A stretch of 64,000 bases of DNA, taken from the NCBI GenBank assembly GCA_002411015.1, contig DHPY01000074.1, positions 1 through 64,000 on the forward strand. Reading direction: 5' to 3'. This document shows, piece after piece, positions 16,933-26,250 of this stretch. Made by a program: the position numbers and the translations under genes. The stretch is from Armatimonadetes bacterium UBA5352. Its GTDB lineage: Bacteria; Armatimonadota; Zipacnadia; Zipacnadales; UBA5352. Below the pieces are notes generated by a model. The model was not told the origin of the DNA and searched no databases. It saw only the letters and a list, made by a program, of their open reading frames with translations. Position 1 is the stretch's first letter; every line of letters begins with the position of its first letter.

Positions 16933-19704
16933 TCAGCGCACGGCCAGCCTGCCTGTAAGGGTCGCGCCACGCGCACCCTCCACGGTGACCCGGACGAGAT
17001 GATCGCCCTTCGGCAGCGGCCCGGACTCCTCCCACGTCACCACAGCCTCGCCGCCCGGCTCGAGCAGCGCTGTCTTCGCCGCCGGATAGGCCCCCGCCTC
17101 CATGATCGCGCAGTGAACGCGCGTCTCGACGGCGCGTTCGGGGTCGAGGTTGCGCAGCGTAGCATTGACCCGCCACGGCGCACCGTAGTCCTGATCCACC
17201 GGCTTCACCGACATCAGCGCCACGGGCAGGCCCGCGTCCGGCAGCACCGTGACGGGCAGCGGCCGCTCGACCTGGCGGCTCGCATCGCCATCCAGCGCCC
17301 GGAGCGATGCCCGTAACTCCGCCGGGCCTGCCGCACGATCCTGCGGCCACCAGATGAACGACAGCTCGCGGTTGCCCTCGGCCGGCACCGTCACCTCGTG
17401 CGACTCCGGCGCTATACGGCCCGAGGGCGCGAGCGGACGCACCTGCGCGCGGCGCTCGACCGGACCGGAGTTGCACGCCCGGAACTTGAGGGTCACACAG
17501 CCCCCGGGCAGGACTACCGGGCGGTCGCTCAGGACGCTCAGATCGAACTGCTCGGGCGACTGCGCCGAGGTCGCGAGCTTCCGGCGCGTATCGGCGGGCC
17601 AGTCCCAGGTGCAGCCGGTGGCCATCACACTGACGACCTCGAACGCCTGCCGCTCCAGCAGCGCGTCCTCGGGAGCGGCGAACCAGGCGCGGCCCTCCTC
17701 ATCGGCGGAGGCGGATCGCACGACCTCCCGGTCGCCCCACCAGCGGCCGGTGACGCGGGCGGTAGGGACCGGCTCGCCGGTCGAGTCAACAACACGCACC
17801 GAGGCGCCCGTGATGCCCTCGCGCGTCTCCAACGCAAGCTCGGAGATGTGCGCGAGGCGGTGCTCCTCGGGCTTCTGCAGACGCACCCGGCGAAGCTCAC
17901 CGAGGCGGTCCAGCTCCCACCGATCGTCGAAATAGTCGGCCTCGACGAAGTAGGCAGCCTCGTAGCAGGTCACTGGCGGCTTGTTGTTGACGTTCAGGAC
18001 GAACGGGAGCTGCGCCTGGTCATTGTTGAAGATCAGGTAATCCGGGTAGCCCCACGGGAGCTTCTCGAGGTCGTACGCGAGGAGTTGCGGCACCTGGCTC
18101 TCGGGTTGCGTGAAGACACGGCGGTTGGCGATGATCAGGTGCGTGGTGAAGTCGGTGAGCGGGTTCGGGACGCAGAGCATCGCGCCGAACTGCTCACCCA
18201 TGTAGCGGCGGTCGCCGCTCAGCTGATCGCTCACGATGACGCCGTCGCTCAGCACCCGGACAGGGAAAGGCCGGATAGAGTCGGCGAGGCGCAGGAGTGA
18301 GCTTGTGTCGAGAGTGCCGAAGACCACGAGCGTGTGCGATTCGAGATCATCGGGATGCAGGTCGCCCTCCGGCTGCGCGACGATCCCTGTGCCATGCACG
18401 AAGAAGGCGTTCCAGTCCTTCGCGAACTGCTCGGCCTCAAGGCGATGGCGGGCAACCTCCTCGGGCGGACCGTCGCTGCCCCAGACGACCGTGAAGGGCC
18501 GCAAGAAGGCGTCGCCGATCGGGCCGGAGAGCCCCGGGCGCTTCACGAGCCCGCTGCAGGTGGCGTTAGCCGCGGGCTCGGCATGCCAGCCGATCAGCGC
18601 GCCGGACTGGTCGCGCTCGGCGCTCAGGGCGAGCGTGACAGGCGGGCCTTCATAGCATGGGAAGCCGTCGGCGTAGATGCGCACGCTCTCGCGCTCGGCC
18701 AGTGGGCTGGCGGTGAGGAAGAGCGTGAAGCCGGATAGGTTGCCGGTGGTGGTCGCGACCACGTCATCGCTGGCGGTCACACGCAGAGTGCCGCTCATGC
18801 CGTCAACGTGGAAGTCCTCTATGCGGGCCCAGTAGAGCTCACCGTGCGGCAGGATCGTCGTCTGGATGGTGAAGGTCCGCGGCTCGCGCACGCGCCGGCG
18901 GCCGCGGAAGAAGTCGTAGATCGCCTCATAGTCCGTGCCCGCGCCGTGGCCGAGGGTGGGATTTGAGATGATGCGCTGATCGTAGCCGGGCGGCGCGGCC
19001 AGGCTCAGCTCGCGGAGGCGCTCGTAGAGGCGAAAGCCGTTCTCGGGCCAGACTGTGGTGTCGCTGCCGTCAACGATGTGCCCGGTGGCGCCAAGCTCGC
19101 CGCGCTCGGCCCAGTAGAGCGGCGACGATGCCTGCAGGAGCGGTCGGCGGAACTCCTCGATCTGCTCGACCGCGTCGGTGCGCGCGTACCAGTGCTTGTG
19201 CCAGAGGCGGAAGTCGGTCCAGCCGTCCACGCCCATGACCGCCGCGAAGACGTCCGGGTGGCGGAGGCCGTGGCGGAGCGCGCCGGTGCCGCCCATCGAG
19301 CCGCCGGTCATGTAGATGCGATCGCGGTCGAGGCCGAAGCGCTCGCAGGCGTCCTCGACCACCCGCAGCGTCTCGTAGTCGCCCACGCCCTCGTAGAACG
19401 TTGGCCCGCGCGCGTTGAGGTGGATCAGCACCCATCCATGCGCGTCGGCCCACTGCGTCTGGAACTCGCTGAAGCGCGTGCCGACCGACCAGCCGTAGCC
19501 GTGGCCGTGGAGGACGGCCGGGAAGCCCGCTTCGCTCGCGGGAGGCGTCGAGGGCAGGTAAGCCCCGTAGGCCTGCAGCGAGTCGTCGATCGGCGAGCGG
19601 TACTGCACGACCCGCACGATGCCCTCAGCAGTGCTTACCGCCGGCAATGCGAGCGCTATGCACAGGGCCAGCAGGCTGCTGGCGATCAGTCGGGCACGAC
19701 TCAT
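16933..19704 (-). CDS. Secreted alpha/beta hydrolase (esterase/prolyl-oligopeptidase type) with beta-sandwich tail
   Basis: The 923-aa protein has a signal peptide (residues 1-26, ending VSTAE). An esterase-type alpha/beta hydrolase domain spans about 30-280: HGHGYG oxyanion region, nucleophile elbow GGSMGG with Ser136, and a likely catalytic His253 in LGHGAGTDY. The remaining 640 residues include LamG/Ig-like and CARDB-like beta domains, suggesting attachment to a polymer. The ATG at 19704 overlaps the upstream transglutaminase gene by 4 nt (ATGA), so it is translationally coupled. Acetyl- or feruloyl-esterase activity on polysaccharide is a reasonable guess. Confidence 0.82.
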   Translation of the reverse strand: MSRARLIASSLLALCIALALPAVSTAEGIVRVVQYRSPIDDSLQAYGAYLPSTPPASEAGFPAVLHGHGYGWSVGTRFSEFQTQWADAHGWVLIHLNARGPTFYEGVGDYETLRVVEDACERFGLDRDRIYMTGGSMGGTGALRHGLRHPDVFAAVMGVDGWTDFRLWHKHWYARTDAVEQIEEFRRPLLQASSPLYWAERGELGATGHIVDGSDTTVWPENGFRLYERLRELSLAAPPGYDQRIISNPTLGHGAGTDYEAIYDFFRGRRRVREPRTFTIQTTILPHGELYWARIEDFHVDGMSGTLRVTASDDVVATTTGNLSGFTLFLTASPLAERESVRIYADGFPCYEGPPVTLALSAERDQSGALIGWHAEPAANATCSGLVKRPGLSGPIGDAFLRPFTVVWGSDGPPEEVARHRLEAEQFAKDWNAFFVHGTGIVAQPEGDLHPDDLESHTLVVFGTLDTSSLLRLADSIRPFPVRVLSDGVIVSDQLSGDRRYMGEQFGAMLCVPNPLTDFTTHLIIANRRVFTQPESQVPQLLAYDLEKLPWGYPDYLIFNNDQAQLPFVLNVNNKPPVTCYEAAYFVEADYFDDRWELDRLGELRRVRLQKPEEHRLAHISELALETREGITGASVRVVDSTGEPVPTARVTGRWWGDREVVRSASADEEGRAWFAAPEDALLERQAFEVVSVMATGCTWDWPADTRRKLATSAQSPEQFDLSVLSDRPVVLPGGCVTLKFRACNSGPVERRAQVRPLAPSGRIAPESHEVTVPAEGNRELSFIWWPQDRAAGPAELRASLRALDGDASRQVERPLPVTVLPDAGLPVALMSVKPVDQDYGAPWRVNATLRNLDPERAVETRVHCAIMEAGAYPAAKTALLEPGGEAVVTWEESGPLPKGDHLVRVTVEGARGATLTGRLAVR

Positions 19705-21893
19705 CCGACGGCCCCTTCCTGTCTGTCGCCCGGCGCGAAGATCAGGTCCCTCAGGCGCGCAAGAGCCTGCTCGGTGCGATCCGCCATCGTCTCAGGCGGC
19801 GGCTGTGCGCCGAAACGTGCCTGCGCATAGGCGCTGGTGAGCAACGAGAGATCCTCCGCGAGCAGCGGGCGCTCCTGCGCCACCAATCGGTGGAACTCCC
19901 ATGGCGCGGCCACCTGCGGTCGCTCGATGCCCTCACCCGCCAGCCAGCGGAGTGCCTGGCGGTAGGCGTAGATGACGCGCTCCTCAGCGCCCGCGCCGGA
20001 GCGCAGCGGGCGGAGGCGCCTGCGATACCAGCGGTAGCCGAGCAACCCTCCTGCCACCGCGGCTGCAAGCAGCAGTGCCATGGCCAGACTGAGGAGGAGG
20101 TTCGCCCGAAGCCAGCGTCCGGCCTTCAGCAGCCCCGTGCCGATTCGGCCGAGGGCGTCGGTCAGACCCTCGGTGACGGTCTCCGGCTCAGTGTCCGATG
20201 GCGTGGGGTCGAAGTCCACCCAGCCGCTGTCGGGCAGGTAGACCTCGGCCCAGGCGTGGGCGTCCTGATCGCGGATCTCGAAGTGCTGCTCCTCAGGGAT
20301 CCACTCGCCCGCGGTGAAGCCCGTGGCGAGGCGCGAGGGCACGCCCGCGATGCGCATCATGACGACCATCGCGGAGGCGTAGTGGTTGCACCAGCCGCGC
20401 CTGCCCACGAAGAGGAAGTGGTCCACGTAGTCCACGCCCTCGGGCAGCGGCGGGGTCTCGAGGTCGTACTCGTAGGTGGTGCGCAGGTAGTTCTCGATGG
20501 CGATGGCGATCTCCACCGGGCGTCCGGAGGTATCGGCGACAATCCGCTCGGTGAGATGTCGCACGCGGTCTGTGACATCGTCGGGAAGCTGCAGGGCGTG
20601 CTCAAGGTCCACTCTCGGAGGCGGCGGGGCGCCCTCGGGAGCCGTGAGTGCCGATGGTGTGGCGGCGAGCACCTCGTAGGTGTCGCCGGGGCCGAGGTAG
20701 CCGTTGAAGAGCACCATCCCCGAGCGGTCGTAGCGGATCGACGGGGTGCTCAGCGTCAGTTCCCGCGGACACCACGGTACCGGCAGCGTCCCGATGAAGC
20801 TGTATCGCGGTGTGATGCGGACGCGCATCTCCTCGGTGACGAGGCTCGAGAGCCCGAAGGTCTCCGGCGGCGGCAGTTCCCACGGCCCCGGCGGCCTGCG
20901 CAGCCGCACCCACTCACGCTTGCTCTGCTCCCACTCGCGTCCGAGGTAGATGTCGTACGCGGTTGTCCGGATCTTCAGCGGGCTCTCACTTTCGACGATC
21001 AGCATGAGCTGGTCGCGCGGCTCGGGCGCGCCCTCAGTCAGGCTCAGGGAGCGGGTGAGGCCGTATGGCATGTAGCGTTCGCCGATCATGAGTCGGGCGA
21101 TTCGCCACGCGAGCTGCCTGCGCATCCACTGGCCGACGGGGTTCGATGGCTCGATCCGGGCTGCCACGCCCGCGATGATCGTGGCCGTGATGGCAGCCGC
21201 GACGAGCAGGCTGACCCATGAGTTGAGCCTGGGCCGCCAGCGTCCGCCGCTGACGCTTGCTGGAGCGATCACCTCGTCTATGTCATCGGCGCGGTGGGTG
21301 GCATGCTCGCCCGCCAGCATCGCAAGCGTGCCGGCCACCACGAGGGCGGTGCCGACGAAGGCGATCGGCGTCGGGGCGGCGATCAGCAGCAGCAGCAGGC
21401 CAGAGATGGCGGGAAGCGCGGTCAGGGTAAGGTCGCGTACGCTGCGAATTGCGAAAGCGCGGAAGACCATCACCCAGTAGAACAGGCCGACGAGGGTGCG
21501 GTAGCTCAGCACGAGACCTGAGGCGGCCCGCCCGCCGGTGAAGATGCCCATCCGCCACTCGATGATGCCGAGTATCAGGGCCAGGAGGAAGCTCGCCTGG
21601 TTCACCCAGAAGCGCGGGAAGGTGCTGAAGTGCAGCCGCCAGACAACCGGGAATGCGAACGCGACGAGCACTATCATCTCCAGCAGCAGGAACTCGCTGC
21701 TGAGCAGGGCGGAGGCGGCGAGCAGCGCGCCCGCCATCGTGAGCCAGCAGGCGCCCATGAGCAGGAGCCAGCGACGCCGCTCCTCAGGGGTAGCCTTCGG
21801 CGGCGAGTGCGGGTGCGGGAGGGCGCGACGCTGCTCAAGTCGGTGCCTCAGACGACTGAGCAACGGCTGTCGGAGACGCTCGGTGGCGGCCAT
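19701..21893 (-). CDS. Membrane transglutaminase-like protein (TgpA / DUF3488-DUF4129 type)
   Basis: The 730-aa protein has several N-terminal membrane helices between residues about 43 and 245, a periplasmic region, and a transglutaminase core with Cys502 (GWCNHYASAM), His546 (DAHAWAEVYL) and Asp562 (VDFDPTP). A last membrane helix (about 599-621) precedes a DUF4129-like tail. It overlaps DUF58 upstream by 1 nt and the secreted hydrolase downstream by 4 nt. MoxR-DUF58-TgpA is a widely conserved trio; its biochemical output is not settled, though peptide cross-linking or hydrolysis at the envelope is suggested for TgpA. Confidence 0.9.
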   Translation of the reverse strand: MAATERLRQPLLSRLRHRLEQRRALPHPHSPPKATPEERRRWLLLMGACWLTMAGALLAASALLSSEFLLLEMIVLVAFAFPVVWRLHFSTFPRFWVNQASFLLALILGIIEWRMGIFTGGRAASGLVLSYRTLVGLFYWVMVFRAFAIRSVRDLTLTALPAISGLLLLLIAAPTPIAFVGTALVVAGTLAMLAGEHATHRADDIDEVIAPASVSGGRWRPRLNSWVSLLVAAAITATIIAGVAARIEPSNPVGQWMRRQLAWRIARLMIGERYMPYGLTRSLSLTEGAPEPRDQLMLIVESESPLKIRTTAYDIYLGREWEQSKREWVRLRRPPGPWELPPPETFGLSSLVTEEMRVRITPRYSFIGTLPVPWCPRELTLSTPSIRYDRSGMVLFNGYLGPGDTYEVLAATPSALTAPEGAPPPPRVDLEHALQLPDDVTDRVRHLTERIVADTSGRPVEIAIAIENYLRTTYEYDLETPPLPEGVDYVDHFLFVGRRGWCNHYASAMVVMMRIAGVPSRLATGFTAGEWIPEEQHFEIRDQDAHAWAEVYLPDSGWVDFDPTPSDTEPETVTEGLTDALGRIGTGLLKAGRWLRANLLLSLAMALLLAAAVAGGLLGYRWYRRRLRPLRSGAGAEERVIYAYRQALRWLAGEGIERPQVAAPWEFHRLVAQERPLLAEDLSLLTSAYAQARFGAQPPPETMADRTEQALARLRDLIFAPGDRQEGAVG

Positions 21894-23143
21894 CAGGCCA
21901 CCCCCGCTCGATCAGCGGCCCCGGGACCGGAGGCCGCAGCGAGCGCTTCCTTGAGGCTTGCCGGAGAGCGCAGCAATCCCACTGCCATCCCCGCGGCTCG
22001 CGCGGCCTGCATGGTGGCGCGCGGACGCTCCACAAAGCGCTGGTCCGCGCTCTGCAGGTCGCCCTCCACGATCAGCAGCGTCACCGAACCCGCTCCGGAC
22101 CTGACGCTGGAGATGGCCTGTACGAGGCCCTCCTCGGCACCGGTGGTAATGATGAAGACCGAGGCGCCGCGCGGCACCTGGCGAAGCCCGGCGGGCAGTG
22201 AGGCGATGAAAAGCTCCCGCGAGGGCTGCGCCTCCGCGAGTGCGACCATGATCCGCTGCAGGTGCGCCTGCCCGACGCCCGGGCGAGCGACACCCGGCGG
22301 CAGGCCCCGGCCGATCACCGCCACTGAGCGCTGCTCGGCAAGACCCGCGCGCGCCAGCGAGGCGGCGGCTGAGATGGCGGTCTCCAGCGTGGAGGTGGCG
22401 CCTGCGCCGTAGTGCGCGTCGGCGCCAAGATCGAGGTGGATCGAGATGACGTCGTGGCGGATCGGCTCGTACTCCTTGACCGCAAGCTCGCCGACGTGCG
22501 CGGTGACTTTCCAGTGGACATGGCGCAGGTCATCGCCGGGGGTGTGCTCACGAATGCCGCGGAACTCGCCGCGATCGCGCCTCGCGTCGCGCCCGCGGGA
22601 GAAGAAGCGGCCGAACCCGGTCTCCCACGCGCCGACCCGTGGGACATCGTAGGTGCGCGGGAAGACGACGAGGTCAAACGCCTCACCGCGCGCTGAACGG
22701 CTCTGGAACATGCCGAGCGGATCGCTGTCAATCAGCAACGCCGGACCAAGCCTGTAGCGGCCGCGCGCCGGCGGGCGCAGCTCGACCTCCAGCCCCACGC
22801 TGGAAGCGGGCGGAAGCGGCGGCAGCAGCAGCCGCTGCGCAACCTCCACGCCGGGCACCGTCAGGTTGGTCGCGGTCAATTCGACCACGGCGCCGACGGT
22901 AATGCTGCCGACGGAGGTGACGGTCAGGGAGGGGCGGATGGCGGCGCCGGCCACTGAGCGGCGGGCGGGCAGGTGCATCTCCACCTGCAGGCGCGTCATC
23001 GCGAGCTGCGAGAGCAGGAATGCGGCGAGGATGACTGCTGCGCAGACGCCGGCCAGCACGTACATGACGGTGGCGTCATTCATCAGCCCGACGGTGGCGA
23101 AGATCACCGCGGCGAAGCTGAAGATGCGCAGGTTGCGGCTCAT
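21893..23143 (-). CDS. DUF58 domain-containing protein
   Basis: The 416-aa protein has two N-terminal membrane helices (about 8-48), a beta-rich segment, then the DUF58 signature EFRGIREHTPGDDLRHVHWK at about 193-212 and a vWA-like C-terminal half. It sits between MoxR and the transglutaminase, the usual partners, 21 nt downstream of MoxR, and its TGA shares one base with the next ATG. Its proposed role is a MoxR-dependent scaffold or adaptor at the membrane. Confidence 0.9.
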   Translation of the reverse strand: MSRNLRIFSFAAVIFATVGLMNDATVMYVLAGVCAAVILAAFLLSQLAMTRLQVEMHLPARRSVAGAAIRPSLTVTSVGSITVGAVVELTATNLTVPGVEVAQRLLLPPLPPASSVGLEVELRPPARGRYRLGPALLIDSDPLGMFQSRSARGEAFDLVVFPRTYDVPRVGAWETGFGRFFSRGRDARRDRGEFRGIREHTPGDDLRHVHWKVTAHVGELAVKEYEPIRHDVISIHLDLGADAHYGAGATSTLETAISAAASLARAGLAEQRSVAVIGRGLPPGVARPGVGQAHLQRIMVALAEAQPSRELFIASLPAGLRQVPRGASVFIITTGAEEGLVQAISSVRSGAGSVTLLIVEGDLQSADQRFVERPRATMQAARAAGMAVGLLRSPASLKEALAAASGPGAADRAGVA

Positions 23144-23164
23144 GAGGCAGACCTCTTGCGGTGC

Positions 23165-24136
23165 TCAGGAAGGCACGGGAGTGCTCGCCAGCAGGCCCTG
23201 GATGACCTCCGTTCCGGTGATGCCGCTCACGCGCGCCTCGGAGCGCGGGATGACCCGGTGCGCGAGCGCCTGCACGGCGATCGCCTTGATGTCATCGGGG
23301 CCGACGAAGTCGCGGCCGGCGATGGTCGCCAGCGCCTGCGCGCAGCGGATCAGCGCGAGGCTGCCGCGCGGACCCGCGCCAAGGTAGAGCTGATCGGATG
23401 CGCGCGTGGCCTCGATCAGGTCGAGCACGTACTCGTAGATCGCCGGGGCCACATGGCAACGCGCGGCCGTCTGCTGGACCGCCGCCATCTCCGCCGCGGC
23501 AGCGACCGGCTCCAGCGTCTCCACCGGGTGGCCCTCAAGCTGCTCGCGCACGATCTGCATCTCCTCGCCGCGCAGGGGGTAGCCGATGCTGAAGCGCAGG
23601 AGGAAGCGATCAAGCTGCGACTCCGGTAGTGGATAGACGCCCTCGTACTCGATCGGGTTCTCGGTGGCGATGACCATGAAGGGGCGCGGGAGGTCGTGGG
23701 TGATGCCGTCCACAGTGACCTGCCGCTCCTCCATCGCCTCGAGCAGCGACGACTGTGTGCGGGGCGAGGCGCGGTTGATCTCGTCGGCCAGCACGATGTT
23801 CGCGAAGACGGGGCCATGGCGGAAGCTGAACTCGCTCACGCGCTGATCGAAGATCGAGACGCCGGTGACGTCGGTGGGGAGGAGGTCGGGGGTGAACTGG
23901 ATGCGGCGGAACTCCCCGCCGATGGAGGCCGCCAGCGAGCGAGCGAGCATAGTCTTCCCGACGCCGGGAACGTCTTCAAGCAGCACATGGCCGCGGGCGA
24001 CCATCGCGACGAGCGTGCGCTCGATCGCCTCACGCTTCCCGATGATCACGCGCTCCACGTTATCCGCTATCCGGCTGCAGACTGAGGCCGCTTCTTCGAC
24101 TGTGAGGATGCTCTCCGTCATTACCCCATCGTCCAT
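23165..24136 (-). CDS. MoxR family AAA+ ATPase
   Basis: The 323-aa protein has Walker A EDVPGVGKT at about 54-62, Walker B NIVLADEINRA at 113-123, sensor-type ATENPIEYEGVYPLPE and a C-terminal lid with GPRGSLAL. MoxR proteins act as chaperone-like ATPases for partner vWA/DUF58 proteins. The ATG at 24136 is kept, with GGAGG about 10 nt upstream; an ATG at 24121 is an alternative. It is first in a tightly packed minus-strand series reaching to 15760. Confidence 0.93.
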   Translation of the reverse strand: MDDGVMTESILTVEEAASVCSRIADNVERVIIGKREAIERTLVAMVARGHVLLEDVPGVGKTMLARSLAASIGGEFRRIQFTPDLLPTDVTGVSIFDQRVSEFSFRHGPVFANIVLADEINRASPRTQSSLLEAMEERQVTVDGITHDLPRPFMVIATENPIEYEGVYPLPESQLDRFLLRFSIGYPLRGEEMQIVREQLEGHPVETLEPVAAAAEMAAVQQTAARCHVAPAIYEYVLDLIEATRASDQLYLGAGPRGSLALIRCAQALATIAGRDFVGPDDIKAIAVQALAHRVIPRSEARVSGITGTEVIQGLLASTPVPS

Positions 24137-24188
24137 TCCCGTGTTGCCTCCGTCTGGAGCGGCAAACGACGGGGGCCGGCACAGCGGC

Positions 24189-24224
24189 TCAGATCACCGT
24201 TCGCTCACGCTCACAGTGATCTGA
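24189..24224. repeat. Inverted repeat TCAGATCAC..GTGATCTGA upstream of moxR
   Basis: Perfect 9-bp arms separated by 18 nt lie 53 bp upstream of the MoxR start. The loop is too long for a typical terminator; the arms could be operator half-sites for a dimeric regulator or a weak hairpin after the isomerase gene upstream. Confidence 0.4.
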
Positions 24225-24316
24225 CCGCGCGCGGACGCTGGCGCGTCCGCGAGCGGCGGCCCCTCCAACGGCATAGCTACCCGGCGACTCCATGCGGCTC
24301 CTCTGCCCGGCGAGAG

Positions 24317-25135
24317 CTACTTGGCCGCTGCGATGTACTCGCGCAGCACCTGCGCGTCGTGCGGGAGGATGACCTCGGGCTCGAAGCACTTGATCCACTC
24401 GCCCGAGAGCGAGCCCTGGTAGTCGATCGTCGCGAGCAGCTTGATCGCCTCGTCGTGCGGGATGTCGCCCTCGCCCATCAGCGCGATCGGCCAGCCCTGG
24501 CCGAGGCCGCCCTCCTCCGGCCGGACGCCATCGTGGATGTGGCAGTGCCGCACGTAGTCCTTCACGTTATTGAACGAGGTCTCCATGCTCTCGCCCCAGC
24601 GGTAGGGGTGCATGATGTCCCAGTTGATCGCGACCCCCGCGCTGTCGGCATTGCGCACAACCTCCAGCACATCAGCGGTGTGGCAGTAGGCATCGTGCGT
24701 CTCGAGGCAGAGGTAGACGCCGCGCTTCTTCGCGTACTCGCCGCACTCGTGCAGCGACTCGGCCACTATCTTCTTCGCCTCCGAGAACTCCATCCCCTCG
24801 GGCGTCATGCCGCCGAAGACGCGGATGTTCTGCGCGCCGAGGTCCGCGCACAGGTCGCAATACTGCTTCGTGAGGTCGATGGTCTCACGGCGCTCGTGGT
24901 CGGTGGCGAGGGCGTAGCGGCGTGAGGTGGCGATGGTGGTCAGAGCGACGCCGCAGCTCTCGAACTGGTCGGCGATCTCCCTGCGCTGCTTCTTCGTGGT
25001 CTCCAGCTCAACGCCGTGCTTCTGATTGGCCTCACAGCGCGGCTCGATCGCGTCGTAGCCGTAGCGGATGGCGGCGGTCAGATGCTCCTCCAGCGACCAT
25101 TCCGGCGCGACAAAGGTCATGAAGCTGATCTTCAT
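24317..25135 (-). CDS. Sugar phosphate isomerase/epimerase (TIM barrel)
   Basis: The protein is 272 aa. It shows the metal-ligand pattern of the xylose-isomerase-like family: CLETHD (Glu), NWDIMHPYRWGE (Asp/His), HCHIHDG and a final GEWI Glu. The start MKISFMTF at 25135 has GGTGAG 6 nt upstream. It is 7 nt downstream of the DNA glycosylase gene, though the functional link between the two is unclear. Probable role: isomerisation or epimerisation in sugar or inositol catabolism. Confidence 0.88.
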   Translation of the reverse strand: MKISFMTFVAPEWSLEEHLTAAIRYGYDAIEPRCEANQKHGVELETTKKQRREIADQFESCGVALTTIATSRRYALATDHERRETIDLTKQYCDLCADLGAQNIRVFGGMTPEGMEFSEAKKIVAESLHECGEYAKKRGVYLCLETHDAYCHTADVLEVVRNADSAGVAINWDIMHPYRWGESMETSFNNVKDYVRHCHIHDGVRPEEGGLGQGWPIALMGEGDIPHDEAIKLLATIDYQGSLSGEWIKCFEPEVILPHDAQVLREYIAAAK

Positions 25136-25142
25136 TGCGAAC

Positions 25143-25775
25143 TCACCTTTCCTCAATGATGACAGGTGCGTCAGGCCTCGGAGGCCGCGAGAGCCACGGG
25201 GAATCGGCGATCATGTAGCGCAGCGGCATCTTCTCGCCGCATCCCTCGCCGAGGCCGATGCGCGTCGTGATCGCGATGCTTTCGGGCGGCTCAGGGGCCG
25301 GTGCGACGAAGAAGCCCCCGCGCGTGACGTCGCCTCCGTTGTCGGCCAGCGTGAGCCCGAATGCCTGCGCGAGTTTCGCCGGACCGCTGCAGAGGTCCTT
25401 CAGCGCATGCCGGCCGCGCCGCCTGCGCATGGCCTCAATGCCCGCGAGCGGCTCGGCGGCACGCAGCAGGACCGCCTCCGGGACGCCCTCCGGCTGCGTG
25501 ACGAGGTTCATGCACAGGTGCATCCCGTAGATCAGGTAGACGTAGAGCGAGCCGGGCGGCCCGAACATCACGGAATTGCGCTCGGTCCGGCCGCGCGCTG
25601 CGTGGCAGCCGGGATCATCCTGCGCGAGGTACGCCTCGGTCTCGACGATCCGGGCGATCAGCGTCTCGCCCTCGAGGTGGCGCACGAGCAGACAGCCCAG
25701 CAGCTCCCGCGCGACGGTGCGCGTTGGCTGGAGGTAGGCGCTCGCTGGAATCGGCCTCAGTTCAGGGATGCGCAT
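25143..25775 (-). CDS. 3-methyladenine DNA glycosylase (AAG/MPG family)
   Basis: The 210-aa protein is full length for this family. Visible motifs: ARELLGCLLV, VETEAYLAQDDPGCHA (catalytic Glu in VETEAY), RNSVMFGPPG and LYVYLIYGMHLCMN (base-flipping region), and LCSGPAKLAQAFG. It excises alkylated purines in base-excision repair. No clear Shine-Dalgarno precedes the ATG at 25775, so initiation may be weak or the transcript nearly leaderless. Confidence 0.95.
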   Translation of the reverse strand: MRIPELRPIPASAYLQPTRTVARELLGCLLVRHLEGETLIARIVETEAYLAQDDPGCHAARGRTERNSVMFGPPGSLYVYLIYGMHLCMNLVTQPEGVPEAVLLRAAEPLAGIEAMRRRRGRHALKDLCSGPAKLAQAFGLTLADNGGDVTRGGFFVAPAPEPPESIAITTRIGLGEGCGEKMPLRYMIADSPWLSRPPRPDAPVIIEER

Positions 25776-25928
25776 ATTGTGCTCAATTCAAGGTTTGGCT
25801 TCAATGAGACGCGGGTAACCACTAGATGCGACGCCATGAGCGAGCGCATCGAGAAGGAGCGCAGCGTTGGGCTGCGCAGTCCGTCGGCAACCTCTCCCTC
25901 CAGGTTTTGCGAGTGCTGACGGACACAG

Positions 25929-25959
25929 GGCGGCGCCCACCACCGCGGTGGGCGCCGCC
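25929..25959. repeat. Perfect 13-bp hairpin
   Basis: GGCGGCGCCCACC pairs with GGTGGGCGCCGCC across a 5-nt loop. It is not followed by a T-run, so it is a structural or repeat element. Confidence 0.65.
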
Positions 25960-26022
25960 GATGTACAGGGACCTATCGGCGAGACAACCGCAGGCTGGAA
26001 GCCCGCGCCACGGGGGGCCTCC

Positions 26023-26077
26023 GTCGTTCGCCTTGTCGTTCGCCTTGTCGTTCGTAGTGACGGGCATCCTGCCCGTC
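26023..26077. repeat. 12-bp tandem repeat running into a REP-like palindrome
   Basis: Two copies of GTCGTTCGCCTT (26023-26046) and a third degenerate copy (26047-26058) lead directly into the perfect palindrome GACGGGCA..TGCCCGTC (26059-26077), which with its flanks is nearly identical to the element at 15579. Confidence 0.75.
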
Positions 26078-26250
26078 CGTCGTTGCATCCCTGTGCTGGG
26101 ACCCTGCGCCACGGGTCGCTGCCGCAGCATTCCCCGCTCTCTCTCGTTTCCCTGCCGAGCCATCCGCCGGCGGCACGCAGGACTTGCGCCGTCCCGCGGT
26201 GAAGCTTCCTCTGACGAGCCACCCACGAGACCAGTCGGGGAGGGCACCCC

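Larger units (their letters stand above)
25776..26250. other. 475-bp non-coding, repeat-rich divergent spacer
   Basis: Between the divergent glycosylase and enolase-superfamily genes I find no credible gene. Frames that stay open give low-complexity Arg/Ala/Thr peptides whose TGRMPV-like phrases are translations of the palindromic repeats. The segment holds a 13-bp hairpin, a 12-bp triplet repeat and a REP-like palindrome. I see no strong promoter. Confidence 0.6.
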
